Source of the DNA: Aureobasidium sp. EXF-3400
Lineage: Eukaryota > Ascomycota > Dothideomycetes > Dothideales > Saccotheciaceae
Assembly (NCBI GenBank): GCA_024195585.1
Contig: SWBL01000260.1
Coordinates: 1-64,000 of the forward strand
Direction: 5' to 3'
Length of the DNA stretch: 64,000 bases
Every line of letters starts with the position of its first letter. Within the stretch, counting starts at the first letter, position 1. Below are positions 32,662-44,647 of the stretch, one piece after another. Below the pieces are notes generated by a model. It was given only the letters and a program-made list of their open reading frames with translations, had not been told where the DNA came from and searched no databases. The position numbers were made by a program, and so were the translations under genes.

Positions 32662-33740
32662 ATGCATCTTCCTTCTCTTCTTCTTGCTGCAGGCTCGGCA
32701 AGTCTTGTCTTTGCTCAACCTCTTACTCGCCTTGGCCAACGCGCCGCCAGCAAGCTCCAGTTCGTTGGCGTCAATGAGTCGGGACCTGAGTTTGGCGAGG
32801 GAAATATACCTGGCCACTTAGGAACGGACTATACTTGGCCCGATCTTGACTCCATCAATACATTCGTCGACAAGGGCTATAACAGCTTTCGTGTGAACTT
32901 CCTGATGGAGCGTCTGGTGCCCAATCAGATGACTGGTTCCCTGGACGCCGTATATCTTAGCAATCTCACACAAACTGTTGATGGGATTACTAAGCTTGGT
33001 GCCTATGCCATCATCGTACCTCACAACTACGGTCGTTACAATGGAGCAATCATCACTTCGACCGAGGACTTTGCGACTTTCTGGAAAACCGTTGCTACAC
33101 AGTTCAAGGACAATGAAAAGGTCATCTTTGATACCAACAATGAATTTCATGATGAATCTTCGACTCTTGTCGCCGAGCTCAACCAAGCAGCTATCAATGC
33201 CATTCGCTCTGTCGGTGCTACCTCTCAATACATCACCGTCGAGGGCAACGCCTACACCGGTGCTTGGACTTGGACAACCACACAGGGCACTGATGGAAAG
33301 ACCAACGGCGAGACGATGGGTCGTTTGACTGATAGCGTCGACCACAAGCTTCTCTACCAAATGCACCAATACCTTGACTCGGTATGTTTCCCATATCCAA
33401 CCACTGTTTGCAAGCTAACAGCACTCACCAGGACGGTTCCGGTACCTCCTCAACCTGTGTCTCTCAAACCATTGGCAGCGAACGTCTCAAGGCAGCGACA
33501 ACCTGGCTCCGTGACAACAAGAAGGTTGGATTGATCGGCGAATTTGCAGGTGCTGTCAATATCGATTGCGAAGATGCTGTCAAGGACATGCTCGCCTTCG
33601 TGGCCGGAAACTCTGATGTCTGGGCTGGTGCTCTTTGGTGGGCTGCTGGTCCTTGGTGGGGCGACTACATGTTCTCACTCGAGCCTAAGGATGGCGTGGC
33701 ATACAGCACGTATGCGGATCTCATCGCATCGTACGCATGA
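32662..33740 (+). CDS. secreted endo-beta-1,4-glucanase, GH5
   Basis: Two exons, 32662-33381 and 33432-33740, 342 aa; the 50-nt intron has GTATGT, branch GCTAAC and ACCAG. The ATG at 32662 is chosen because a clean signal peptide follows directly ([20 protein letters not shown]); an upstream in-frame ATG at 32566 would bury it. GH5 features are [25 protein letters not shown], the acid/base Glu161 in [14 protein letters not shown] and the nucleophile Glu277 in [10 protein letters not shown]. There is no cellulose-binding module, which makes it a short catalytic-domain-only enzyme. It should act outside the cell on cellulose or beta-glucan. Confidence 0.94.
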
Positions 33741-33801
33741 ATGAACTTTTCGTGCCGCATTTGGTCGGTATGAGTTCTGGTTCAAGAGTCAGTCATGGAG
33801 A

Positions 33802-34101
33802 TCAAGCGTCAACACGCAGCAGTATCGACTGACAAGCACCATCTGCGGAAGAATAATCGGTGTAATTCGTGTGAGATCTTTGCATGTTGGCTTGACCGCG
33901 CGGGATCTTGTGCAGAATAGCGAGCTGGTTCCTCTCCCTCACTTCTCGCATATAGCTTGCTTGAACATCTGACGGTCGGCTTTCCACAGTAACGCTGGTG
34001 TCTCCAAAGTACATTCGTCCCAAGCCGGCTATGGTAACGACTAACAATGCACAGCCCAGTAGAACCAGCAAGATGATCAACCATGGTTGCATTTGTGCCA
34101 T
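33802..34101 (-). CDS. single-pass membrane microprotein
   Basis: Single exon, 99 aa from the ATG at 34101 (another ATG at 34092). One strong transmembrane segment at about residues 7-29 (WLIILLVLLGCALLVVTIAGLG) is followed by a hydrophilic tail with SYMREVRERNQLAILHK. The layout (short outside, basic charged tail inside) resembles many small, uncharacterised ascomycete membrane proteins. It ends only about 60 bp from the 3' end of the endoglucanase gene, in convergent orientation. The function is unknown. Confidence 0.6.
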   Translation of the reverse strand: MAQMQPWLIILLVLLGCALLVVTIAGLGRMYFGDTSVTVESRPSDVQASYMREVRERNQLAILHKIPRGQANMQRSHTNYTDYSSADGACQSILLRVDA

Positions 34102-35490
34102 TGTTGCGGTCAATCTGGCAAAAGTCTATGGAAGACGAGTAAGAATTTGACCTCCCAGAAGCGCAAAAGTGCGATCACAGCTACTCTTAAAAAGCGACTG
34201 CAGAGGATCTACCCCAAGACATCTCACCTGTTCAGCTGAGCACGCAGCACCATGCACATCGGTTTTCTTTCCAACTAGACTACCATTTCGCTGGCCCCTT
34301 TGCTAGGCATTATCCAGCTGTGTATTACCATTGGCTGCATTTATCGAAGCAACCAATAACAATTCATCCTCAGATAGATCCTTCATACGGTTTGAAGACC
34401 TGCATTGGCATATCGTGCTTGGCAGGCACATTTCCACCCTCGATACGCGTGGTGTTTTGCTTGGCGGTCGATGGCATTCCTGCTTCCAAAGGCATGCCCG
34501 TTTTGGTGTAATGAAGTAGTTGAGGCTGTGCAAAGCGCTCGTACGTCCGTACAGGAGGTGTTCCCAGGATTCTGGTGCAGGGTTTTGGTGAATGTTACGT
34601 GCGAGAGGGAGTATATAGCTTGCGGCTAAGAGATGGGGAGCTTGGAAGGAGTCGTATTCGTATGACTAACCAGGCCAAATTTGATCGGCGGATTTTGGGC
34701 CAGGGTCGTGGCTGAGATCAGGGTCGCACCATTGACAATGATTCATGGCATCTTTCAACGAATCCGGGCTGCAATAGAACACTTATGAGGATGCTAAGTA
34801 TGTGCAATGATTAGAGAATAAATGAACATGAGTTCTAGGATTTGTCTGGCGGTACCTGCACTGTTGTCATCGATTCGTGCTTGATAACCGCATGCGATAA
34901 ATATTCCATGAAGTGCACGAGCGAAAACACCATTCTACAGACATTGAAATGATTTCTAGAGCAAAAAGAACCATCAGTACTAGAACAACATAAACCAATA
35001 ATTGAAGCTGTTATAGAGTCAACTCTTGAGTAGTACAACAAGCAGTACTTTTGAACAAGACAAGGTTGATCTAGAATTTCAGAAGTCATCTTTACGCCTG
35101 CATGAGGGTTTCGCAAAATCGGGTAAATAGGCATGTCATCGATAGCCAAGCCCTGTGCAGAACATAACACGTGTCTGTTTCTGCACTCTTGATTCTCATA
35201 TTGCGTGTGTTTAATGAGAGGAGCCTCCCCTAAAGAGTCGGTACTTTTGGATGACAGTTGTTGTTGATGCTGGTGCGATGAAGTGGTGAATGTCGCGACT
35301 TGCAAGTGAGGGAGGAAGGAAGGAAGGAAGGGCGCATGCATGGCACAACGCTGCCAAGCCCGCCTATGCCAGCCAGGTTTCATGCGCAGTTTCAGCGCAC
35401 CAAAATTTTCTCAAGAACAAAAGCGTTCTCGCTGCTCCACCACATCATCATCTGCATGCAAGATACACACGCCATGAGCAAAAGAAATGT
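34102..35490. other. intergenic region
   Basis: About 1.39 kb between the microprotein gene and tRNA-Leu. There is no supported ORF. A GGAA microsatellite of about 20 bp lies near 35311-35331. Confidence 0.4.
35311..35331. repeat. GGAA/AAGG microsatellite
   Basis: A short simple repeat of about four to five AAGG units in intergenic DNA, about 160 bp from the tRNA-Leu gene. Confidence 0.8.
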
Positions 35491-35498
35491 TGACGAGA

Positions 35499-35530
<32 letters not shown>

Positions 35531-35582
35531 CGTATTGGATTGAACCTTAAGCTGGCGCCTTAGACCGCTCGGCCATCTCGCC
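35491..35582 (-). tRNA. tRNA-Leu (anticodon AAG) with short intron
   Basis: On the minus strand the gene reads GGCGAGATGGCCGAGCGGTC at its 5' end, pairs with TCTCGTC at its 3' end, and has the long variable arm of class II tRNAs. The anticodon stem CCAGC/GCTGG encloses TTAAGG plus an inserted TTCAATCCAATA (about 12 nt) placed after position 37, the canonical site of nuclear tRNA introns. The anticodon is AAG (A34 expected to become inosine), reading CUU/CUC leucine codons. The T arm GTGGGTTCAAATCCCAC is canonical. Confidence 0.93.
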
Positions 35583-36374
35583 TTTTCCGGTCGGGAATTA
35601 TCTTGCGATTTCCGAGCTCTGGATGAGGGGATAGCAATCTTTATAGTATATATAATCCGAATGTTTGATGGTCGAAGGTAGAATGAAACAAGTGTGTTTC
35701 TAGAGTGTAGATTGTCCTGTCGACACAGAAAGGATACCTTGAGGGCGAGTTTCGCAATCGATCCAGCACTCTGAGGTGGCCCTTGCACATCACGAAGCCC
35801 TGTATGATAATCTGATTGGGCCAGTATAAGCTATCGTGCGCCATATTTGCGAGACTCTGCTAAGCAGAGGTTGATTGGGGTGTGAAGTGTTGTATGCAAC
35901 TAAGCATAAAGAGGCAGGCAGCTTATTCAATGTAGCTCGTCGTGACCATATCCTGTTGATGAGAGGAGGAGGATGACATGCGAGGGTTTGAGACAGCAAG
36001 CCTAGGCGAAGTCCCGATCAAGTCCGACGTCTTGGCGAGCCTTTGACCAAGCTGTGAAGCGAAATGCCAACCCCAAACGAGAACGAGGATAGGGCGGTGC
36101 GCAATGTCGAAGCTGAAACGGTGAGAGATGGTGAGTGGCGGCGACTACACGTTCAAGGAATAGTCTCGCCCAAAGGGTGTCTGTGTGAACGTATAAAGGG
36201 TAGCTGTAAAGGATCTGTGTGCATGAACTATCGAGTTTCGATTTCCGCGCTAAAAAGTGTGAGATCAGGCTATGCAAGACAAGAATCTCACATGCTCAAC
36301 AAGCAACAACAGTCTGGTGCGCTCATCAAATAACAGAGAGCAAAGTGGGTAAATGACAAGACAATCATTAAAGC
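35583..36374. other. intergenic region
   Basis: About 790 bp between tRNA-Leu and the 3' end of the second Zn2Cys6 gene. No feature was recognised. Confidence 0.4.
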
Positions 36375-37983
36375 TTATCGGTATAGATTGAAGTCGACAG
36401 AGCCAACACCAGGGTCCTGCCACTGCGGCTGCAAGCCCTGATCCCCGGTTACGGTTTGGGTATTTCCCCACACTGGAACTGACTCCGCCGACAGCAGATT
36501 GGTGAGCCTAAACTGCCGAGCAAAAGCCGCGGGACCAGACATCAGGTTCTCAAGACTTTCTCTTCGTCTCCGAGTACCCGGTTGTTTTGGCAACTTTTCT
36601 GATGGTTTGTATACTTGGCCGATCGTTGTTTCAAGTCGTTCGATGAGTTCAACGCGCTTGGATGCAAGGAGAAAATTGGGCGCGGCCGGGAGAATTGACT
36701 CAACTGCCAAAACGACCATATGGTAATGTGCAAGAAAGACCAGGACGAGCGGTTCGCGATCGGACAAGCTGATCAGCGATCTTGGAAGCCATGGGACCCA
36801 ATGACGAATAGGATACAGCGCCTGTAATTGCTCGTCGGCTGTTGGTCCTGGTGGGGATATTCGTAAGTTTTGCATGAAATTGATCAACTCCTTGGTGCCA
36901 CGGACGAGCTCGGGTTCGTCGCCGACTTGTTTTTGAAGTTCTCTGAGTGTTGAACAAGCCAGCTCTACTGCGTTGTTCTCTGGATAGGGCGCATGCTCAA
37001 TGTCACTGGTCTCGAGCTTGATACGTTTACTCGAGTGTTGAGTGAGACTCCTGAGCTTTGACTGGTGGCCGAAGTTTTCCATCTCCGTTAGGGCCTTGGC
37101 AAGTGTTAGCCCCAATCGTCAGTATGTCATCAAGTTGGGGTGGATTTTCCATACCAAGTCAACGCCCTTCATAATATGCATGAATTCCTGGCTGTGTTGA
37201 GTGTAAGCGATTTCTTCTTCCGGTATAGTGCGAACCCAAACAAAAAGAGCCTCACAAACCTTTGAGAAGCTTGCCAGCTTAACAGATAGGATGCAGCTAG
37301 CATGGCATCCACGTTGTCCTGATTTAGTACTCGCAGGGACTCACGAAGTCCCCGAAGTGCCAGACACTTGTAGTAGTAAGCCAGGTGAACCATTGAGGAT
37401 GCCTGTGTTAAAAATGCCAGATGCGTGCTCGCAAGAGCACAGGCGCTGTGTCGGACAAACGAGCAGTCGACTGCTATGCGGTGAACCCTGTCGTCACGGT
37501 CAGAACAAAGCCTTGTCTTGTGATTGGGATTACAAACTCTGGCAGCAGCGAAAGTCCAAAATCGATATTTTGCATTCCGGCACCGACAAGATCATCGCTG
37601 ATTCCACAGAGATGTGCCATTAGAAATCGTTCCTGCTTTGACAAGTCCGGACAGTCCGTCGGAAACAACCTCAGAAGAGAAGCAGGCTCTGGCTCAATGG
37701 AACCATCTGCATCGTTGTCCGAGAGAGCGTGCAGAATGCGAGCCACCTGGGGTGAAGGTTCTCCTGGCGAAGTCTGTGACGAGGATGCGACTCCTAGAAA
37801 ATCACAACGGACCTGCCGTCGAGTACAATTGATGCTATAGAGGCGGCTCAGCAAACGCACGAAAATCACGTCCTTATCTGCTGACACATACCATTGTGGC
37901 TTGGATTCATCACACTTGATCCGTCTTGCACGGCATGTTGCGCATCCTGTGCGGGACTTCAGGTGCGTTTTGCGAGGCTTCAT
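36375..37983 (-). CDS. Zn2Cys6 transcription factor, five exons
   Basis: Exons 37983-37892, 37834-37538, 37487-37256, 37187-37155 and 37094-36375; 457 aa. Splicing rebuilds the full zinc cluster, CATCRARRIKC plus DESKPQCINCTRRQVRC (Cys14, 17, 24, 31, 34, 41), which is split by the first intron. The middle shows the fungal regulator helices VHRIAVDCSFVRHSACALAS and VDAMLAASYLLSWQAS. The 33-nt exon 4 (EFMHIMKGVDL) is needed to connect frames; an alternative donor/acceptor pair shifted by 3-5 nt gives the same length. A further ATG at 38055 would add 24 residues. The type resembles regulators related to sterol-uptake and secondary-metabolism factors; the target is unknown. Confidence 0.87.
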
Positions 37984-40900
37984 CCTGCAATATTTGGGGA
38001 ATGTATAGGATGATGAGCAGGAACAAGAAGAAGAATGGCGGAGGAAGTTTTCCAACGACCAATGAGTGTGAGCTTGTCAACTAAAGCCCTACAAGGAAGG
38101 TTTGGAGGTGCATAGCCGAACTATACCCAAAAGTTCGAATAGCTTTTGTAAATTTGTTTCGGAGATTACTCCTCCTGCTTTGCCACGACAAATGCAGTCT
38201 TTGGATAGCTCGGTGAGTTGAGCCTTCTTAAAGAAGCGCAGAGTATCAGTCCATCTTCGATCAAACACCTGAAGGAAGCAGACACTCTTCACAAGCGCTT
38301 AGCAAGTGACGACTTTATGTTCCAGGATCAGTATGCCTATGACCCCACAGGCAAGGACAAGGGACCGTCGAGCTCATGCTGTTCGCGAAATACCCAGAAC
38401 TTACTCTGACAGGAGTCCGCTTCAACGTACCTTCCCCAAAAGGCACAGAAAGAAGGTTAGTGTTGCGAGAAGGTTCCATGCTACAGGGTGTTTGTGATCG
38501 TCAGGTGTTGCGTGGCTTGCCTACTGCCGAACCTAAGCTTGGGTAGCATCTTTGATTTGCTGCAACCCTTGGATACGTATAGCGCCGGATGTGGGCGCCA
38601 TTCAACGGCTGTGAGAGTGCCTGTACAACATGGTCGGCGGCGAATCCGGGCAGGGAGTCGCTTGATCGTGCTTTCGCCAAAATAGGAGCCTTGGCGGGCC
38701 GCGATTTTTTTTGTCGCATGATCACGTGTCAGGGTGCATCGCGCTGGTAATGTCACAGGACTGACCATTGGCTGCTCCTGAATCCTACCCGATGCGGAGG
38801 CCGCCACTCGCCGCTTGCAACCACCCCTCCTCATGCGCAGACTGAAATGACCACTCAACACCTGCTACGCTTAAACGTTTACCAGATGGTATGGTTCTCC
38901 GGAAATGCCACCGATCCCCACACGCCATGGTAAACACAACGCCCGTGTCGAAACACTGACCACTTGAGATATGGGCTATGAAGAGGCGTGAACCACTAGT
39001 GCTCGCTTAGGTACTACAGACGGACCCCCTCCTGCAAAGCTGAATCCTATCGTTCTATGTTACCAAATTGATCGAAGGCCATGAGGCGGAGTGACGGAGA
39101 TACGAAGTCTAATCTCAGTATTACTGGCATTGAACTATAGCGGAGTATACTACAGGCCCGTGAACACGGCTATTGGAAGAAATAACTTCTGGCCTTGATG
39201 TTCCCAGTACGGTATACCATCTAACTTTTCTCTTATAGGGCTCAGATCGATATAGGGACTTCAATGGAGGAACGGTCAAATCGATTTCGGCATGTGTTCC
39301 CGAGATTGAGACCGAGTAAAATCCGTCTCTCTGATCAAAAGGTAATCTGACCAGTGCTGGAAAGTGGAAAGTGGATAGTGGTTATTGACTTTGGTACTTC
39401 TAGTGCCTGAGTGTCACTTCCCTTTTGAACTGGGTGAACTTGGATCAAAGGTCAGCTTGATGGAGCGGATGGGTACTGTGGGAGTGCTCGAGACGTCTAA
39501 AACTAGCTAGATCAGGCATTGATGCTTGTGCTTGGAAGAGACATTGGAGTCACCCTGAATGGAGCTTTATGACATCCACCCCAGGCACTGGATGCAACAT
39601 CATCGCTACTTGAATATGGAGTGATATGTAGCGCCCCTGGGGCTCTACGAATCTGCCGGGGAATGTGGCATGACAGACGGCAGGAACATCAGTAATCATG
39701 TCCTCAAAACTCTATATCTCAGATACGCATGTACAAAACTCCTGCATATCGAACGGTAGGGCAAGAAGATTCGTTCCTGCCGAATATCAGTATCTACCAG
39801 CACAGTGTTACACAAAAGGTAGGGCATGAAGTGGTGGGCACATACTGCTGTTGACTCACTGAACCGGTCCAGTAAGGACGAACCATTACTCCTGAACTGT
39901 ACCAAACATCAGGCACGTTGATGAACGGCATTGGACAAGTAAGACTAGCTTTACATGCTTTGGCGTGTATCATACCGGAAGTAGAGCCGCAAGCGAGATG
40001 CTCGATACCATTATCTACTTCGTCATTTGATACGCCCACAATCGAATCCTTCAAAAGAAGTAAGACATGCCCTGATGCCTCCTTGCTGATCAAGCCAGGA
40101 TGAAGCGCCTTCAAAGATGATTATCGAGGAGCTGAAGGACGAATAGGGTAGGATTAGCCACAAGGTCTGGCATCATCTTTTCGTAAATTTTTTGACCTAA
40201 CAGCTGAGGCATGGAAGACTCATTGCCCATGGAGAGATCTCGATTGGAAATAAGAGAGCTGGGCTGATCATAGGGCCTTAAATCCGGAAGTTCGTCACTC
40301 ATTCAGAACTGGCATATCTCAGCAGTGAGAATATCGTGAATTGTTCACTGCCCAAGATAGGATTGTTCTGGGGGACAGAAGTGTAGTCAAAGTCGACTTG
40401 CCTATGATGTCTCTTTACCAACTCAGTCCTACCAAAGTGGGGGACTTGTGACATCGATGGTTGATCGATTGTTGCATAATTGAAGTGGTGAATAGAATGA
40501 CTCCGAGGCCTGTCATTCCCTGCTCGCATCTCGTTGACTCCAGACAATCACACCAGGGAAGGGGCGAAAAGTTTGCATGGCATTGAGACACCTGGAAGGC
40601 AAGACCAGAGCGTGGCCTGGAAGCTACAGACTTTCGGAACCACTTGATGCGGGATCTGAGAACAAAGACAACACGAGATTTGAGCGAAGCCCTCGAGAAA
40701 ATAGATGCATACGGAGGCCCATCCGTGACGTTCGCGAGAGCTGTAGAGATACTTTCCGCCTACGTTCTATTAAGGTTCGACACACAAGACACACCGGTTT
40801 GCGGCGTTGCAGCATTCTGACCCACGCAACCAGATTGTTCGAATCGATAGTCGCATCTGCTGTTAGGAAGCGATGCACTTGACGTTAATTGATTTGCAGT

Positions 40901-41655
40901 GATGGTCACATGCTGAATGCCGCGTACACGCATGAACCCGTTAGTTACCACCTCCGTGCTCCAAAGTCTGTGACTTCCATCGTACTCCGCCCGCAGCGAT
41001 AAGCAAAATTTACACTATAAAAAGACATAGCTACTCTTGGAGGAGAGGCGTATTCGTCGAGAGCTGATAAGTTGTTGCTTCTAAGTGGACATCGTCCTGT
41101 TTCCTAATAGTATTGTGCATTTCTATAGCTATACGGGTTACGTCCTTTAGAACACGGGGAGCGATAACGAACAGCAAAAAGGGACCCTCGTAGCGATGGG
41201 GGGCGCCGGTGGGGTGAAAAATGCGGCCGAATATAAGTTGCGGCTAAAGAAACGGTGCCTGGGGTTGCCTTGCAAGAACGTGCATGCTGTGATCCTTGTT
41301 GATTTCACGTGCTTAAGGTTTGAGGGTGGTGAGGCTCTGAAGGATGCACTTGTGCTTGCGTACACTGTAGCCGATCGGGCTGTATATCGTCGATCACAAG
41401 AGGAGATGTCTCCACCTTCAAGAACAACGCTTTGATGTAGGATACGCCCCCCGATGATGCGTTATACCATTCTGTCTAACCGCAGGTCGTATCGACCCAC
41501 TGAAGCCACTCTTTCAGCCATCGAAGGTTTGGACCTCGTATCACCTGTAAGCATTCACAAGATGGGAGTTATCTCCGTCGACGTCGTATATGCATCGTGC
41601 TGGTCGCGGCGCCATGAAAGGTGGTGGATCTCAGCGAATCAATAGCAGTACTACA
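37984..41655. other. long gene-poor region
   Basis: This 3.67-kb stretch has no gene that I can support. Minus-strand ORFs tile 39794-40114, 40111-40302, 40299-40547 and 40624-40878 in changing frames with some protein-like text, possibly an eroded gene. Elsewhere the sequence looks random. Confidence 0.4.
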
Positions 41656-42786
41656 TTATGACTTGTTCTTCTTGTTTGGTTGTCCCCGGAGACGCTTGCT
41701 CAGGATCTCATAATCAGGTTCAATGGACCTGCCTCCTCTGAGTTTCCTTGGTCTTGGACTGATCTCATCCACTTCGTACCCGCGTGAATCGTACCACCTT
41801 CGTGCGTGCGCATTGCGTTTGAAGACGGTGAGCATTGCTTTGTCCATACCAGTGGCTCCTCCAATGTACTCGACCATGTTGAAAAGATGTCGTCCCAGAC
41901 CACAATTTCGGAAGTGCTCGGAGATGTGTATCTCATAGATGTAGATGACATTCTCTTCATCTTCTTGTGTGATCATGAAAGACAGAAAGCCGACGATTGA
42001 TTGGTCCAGGTCTGCATCTTTGCTCCATCGTTTCTCGAGTTCTGGCAACTGATCGTCTTTGAGTCGAACGATCAGGTAGCGCATGTCATCGTCCTTCATC
42101 TCATCCAGCTTGTTCTCGCCGTCCCAATCCTGACTGCTTGCTTTGTAGTCTTTGTAGCTTGTGTGTTTGATCAATTCAAAGAGTGTCCTTGGAACTCTGG
42201 GTATGGGCTTCGTGTTCTCTGCACCAATCTGGCTGAAAAGGTCAGAACTTGTGGAGACAAGGATATCAAAGACTGATATGCTGGTGCCATCGTCCAAACC
42301 CGATCCTTGGCCGACTTTTGGTATATAACTCATCAAACCTGCGTGCATGTAATCTTTGATGAATTCATGTATTGGCAGATTGTTGAGGTCCCTGACCTTC
42401 CTGAAACGCAAGTAAGCCTCAGCAGCTTCGACATATAGCTTCTTGCCTTGAGACTCCTTCTTCCCGAATGTGCGAAAAACATCGCTATGCTTGAGGAGCA
42501 TATGTCCATTCTCTTTCGGAGTTCGCAATGGAAACTGGTGAAGAAACTCGCAAGCTCCGAATACGACCCATCTCATGTCCATGTCTCTGAGTGAGGAACG
42601 AGCATCTTTCAAGACTTCTTTGACCTCCTCCTCATTTTTGTGGTATATCGATGTGATTAGATCAAGAGTTGGTGGATCGCCGTTCTTTTCTTGTTTCAAC
42701 GACAGAGAAGAGTTCACCTCAAGGAACTTGTTGATTCCCCATAATCTCCACTTGTCGATTTCTCTTTCTGTTGCTGCACTTGTCAT
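41656..42786 (-). CDS. NAA40: Naa40/NatD-like histone N-alpha-acetyltransferase with long N-terminal region
   Basis: Single exon, 376 aa. The C-terminal ~130 residues form a GNAT fold: IVGFLSFMITQEDEENVIYI, the acetyl-CoA loop RNCGLGRHL, then MLTVFKRNAHARRWYDSRGY and EISPRPRKLRGG ending PDYEILSK. This last block is diagnostic of Naa40 (NatD), which acetylates the N-terminal Ser of histones H4 and H2A. Naa40 is usually 200-285 aa. Here ~190 N-terminal residues (for example MRWVVFGACEFLHQFPLRTP and LYVEAAEAYLRFRKVRDLNN) match nothing I know. The substrate assignment is by family; the histone specificity is inferred. Confidence 0.85.
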   Translation of the reverse strand: MTSAATEREIDKWRLWGINKFLEVNSSLSLKQEKNGDPPTLDLITSIYHKNEEEVKEVLKDARSSLRDMDMRWVVFGACEFLHQFPLRTPKENGHMLLKHSDVFRTFGKKESQGKKLYVEAAEAYLRFRKVRDLNNLPIHEFIKDYMHAGLMSYIPKVGQGSGLDDGTSISVFDILVSTSSDLFSQIGAENTKPIPRVPRTLFELIKHTSYKDYKASSQDWDGENKLDEMKDDDMRYLIVRLKDDQLPELEKRWSKDADLDQSIVGFLSFMITQEDEENVIYIYEIHISEHFRNCGLGRHLFNMVEYIGGATGMDKAMLTVFKRNAHARRWYDSRGYEVDEISPRPRKLRGGRSIEPDYEILSKRLRGQPNKKNKS

Positions 42787-43799
42787 GCCTAGATGTGAAG
42801 GGTGGTTGTGGGAGAAATTCTGCCAGGAGACGCGATGGTGTTCGGTTCGTGTTTCGTGTCGTCATCCGAAAGACCCCGAGGGCTGGACTTTTTTGATTCA
42901 TGCTCCGCAAAATGTGGACGACATCAACAACAATGAACTCGGTTTCGACATGATGCGACAAACAGCAAGTCTATGGGCGAGAATAGCGACACAGAAGTCG
43001 TTACTCCGAGGCAAGAATGTCTTGACGCTGGAACATGTACGATCTCGTCTTGAAGTGTGGGATTGGCAGTGGCTGACGATGAGAGAAAAGTTCATGCAAA
43101 AGAAGAAGGCGCTGAGTCTTTGGCGTGAGATCATGCGAGCTATCAGCAGTATGTCTATCAAAAATCAAACAAAAGCCATCTAGCTCGGCGACTGATTGTG
43201 TTAAGAAATCCCTGGATCGCCAACGAAGAGAGAGATGCGAGACTATGCGCGCACTGAATTCGAGAGGCACAGAGACGTGCAGGACATTGGACACATCCGT
43301 TATCTCATCTCGACAGGCCGCACACAGTTCGATGGCATGAAGCGATACATCAATGAGCAGGTGCTATGAGAAGATTTTGAGAAACTTCTGCCTCCTGACA
43401 CAGAGCTCAAGCTGCAAGACTTCGCACTTTCTCTGATTTTCACTCCCGTCCGTTTAGCACTACCTTTAAGATACCCAACCTACAAAAAGTCGCATTCTCT
43501 TGCTTTGAAATAGAAGGAACATTCTAAGTGACTATTGCAAAAAATTGGCAGGCAGTCTCTACTAAGTAAAGTTGCAGCTGTCAGTTGAGGAAAGTACAGG
43601 CCGGCAAGCTCCGTCGCAATCGCATTTGCGCGGAAAGAAACAAGTTCGTCGAGCGCCTTCAGTTTGGCACCGAGATTCACATTTTGACACGAGACACCCG
43701 CAGCTCCTCGTCGACAACATCTCTGTCGCACACTGAACCATCGCATCACCCCAACTCCATCAATCAACACCCGCCGTATCCTCAAAAAAACATCTCATC
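42787..43799. other. divergent intergenic region
   Basis: About 1 kb between the Naa40-like gene (minus) and eIF4E (plus). A plus-strand ORF continues to 43183 from the ATG at 42785 (132 codons), but it has no recognisable domain and is listed as doubtful. The ~100 bases before 43800 are CA/CT-rich, as expected of a core promoter. Confidence 0.4.
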
Positions 43800-44647
43800 A
43801 TGGCCGACGTTGCTCAATCACCCGTCCCTCTCGACACCATCCCCATCTCGCCCGAGGGTGGTAATGCTGCTACCGACTCTACTCCCAGCGCAAACTCTGG
43901 CGATGTCATCACTGTCTTCCACGACCCCGAGAACTTCAACGTCAAGCACCCTCTTGCCCACACCTGGACTCTCTGGTTCACCAAGCCTCCAAGCGGAAAG
44001 GTACTAGATCCTCAATCACACTCAGCAGCCACGCCCATACTAATCCCCTTGGCAGCAAGACTGGAACGAACTGTTGAAGGAGGTCATCAGCTTCAACAGT
44101 GTTGAGGAGTTCTGGGGCATCTACGTAAGTTGTCGCCAAGTCACTTTCTCACTCAACCCTCTCTGACTCCTTCTAGAACAACATCACTCCCTCGTCCGAG
44201 CTCGCTCCCAAGTCCGATTACCACCTCTTCAAACAGGGTGTGCGCCCTGAGTGGGAAGACCCCCAGAACAAGCACGGTGGCCGTTGGTCCTACACCTTCA
44301 AGCAGCGCCAGGCCAACGACGAAATCTGGCTCCACGTTCTGCTCGCTGCCATTGGCGAGCAGCTTGAGGATGACAACGACAACGAAGTAATGGGTGTTGT
44401 CATCAACATCCGCAAGGCCTTCTACCGTATTGGTCTCTGGACTCGCAGCGCCGGCACCAAGGCCAACCCCACCAAGCAAGGCCAGCCCCAGCGCACCCCT
44501 CAGGAGTCGCAGGCCATCCTCATGAAGATCGGCCAGCGCTTCAAGAGTGTTCTGCAAGTCACAGACAAGGAGCCTGTTGAGTTCATGGGTCACTCCGACT
44601 CTGCCAACGCCGGTTCCACCCGTGCTAAGGCCAAGTACTCAGTCTAA
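43800..44647 (+). CDS. translation initiation factor eIF4E
   Basis: Three exons, 43800-44000, 44056-44124 and 44177-44647; 246 aa. The middle exon is only 69 nt and encodes QDWNELLKEVISFNSVEEFW plus GIY. The protein binds the mRNA 5' cap and recruits eIF4G. Cap-binding and fold landmarks are HTWTLWFTKPP, SVEEFWGIYNNI, the Trp-Glu pair in RPEWEDPQN, GGRWSYTF and IWLHVLLAAIGEQ. The N-terminus is disordered and acidic, as in other fungi. Length and order match canonical class I eIF4E. Confidence 0.97.

Noticed and set aside
34835..35383. 182-codon minus-strand ORF near tRNA-Leu
   Set aside because: No domain, poor codon pattern and low-complexity stretches; treated as chance.
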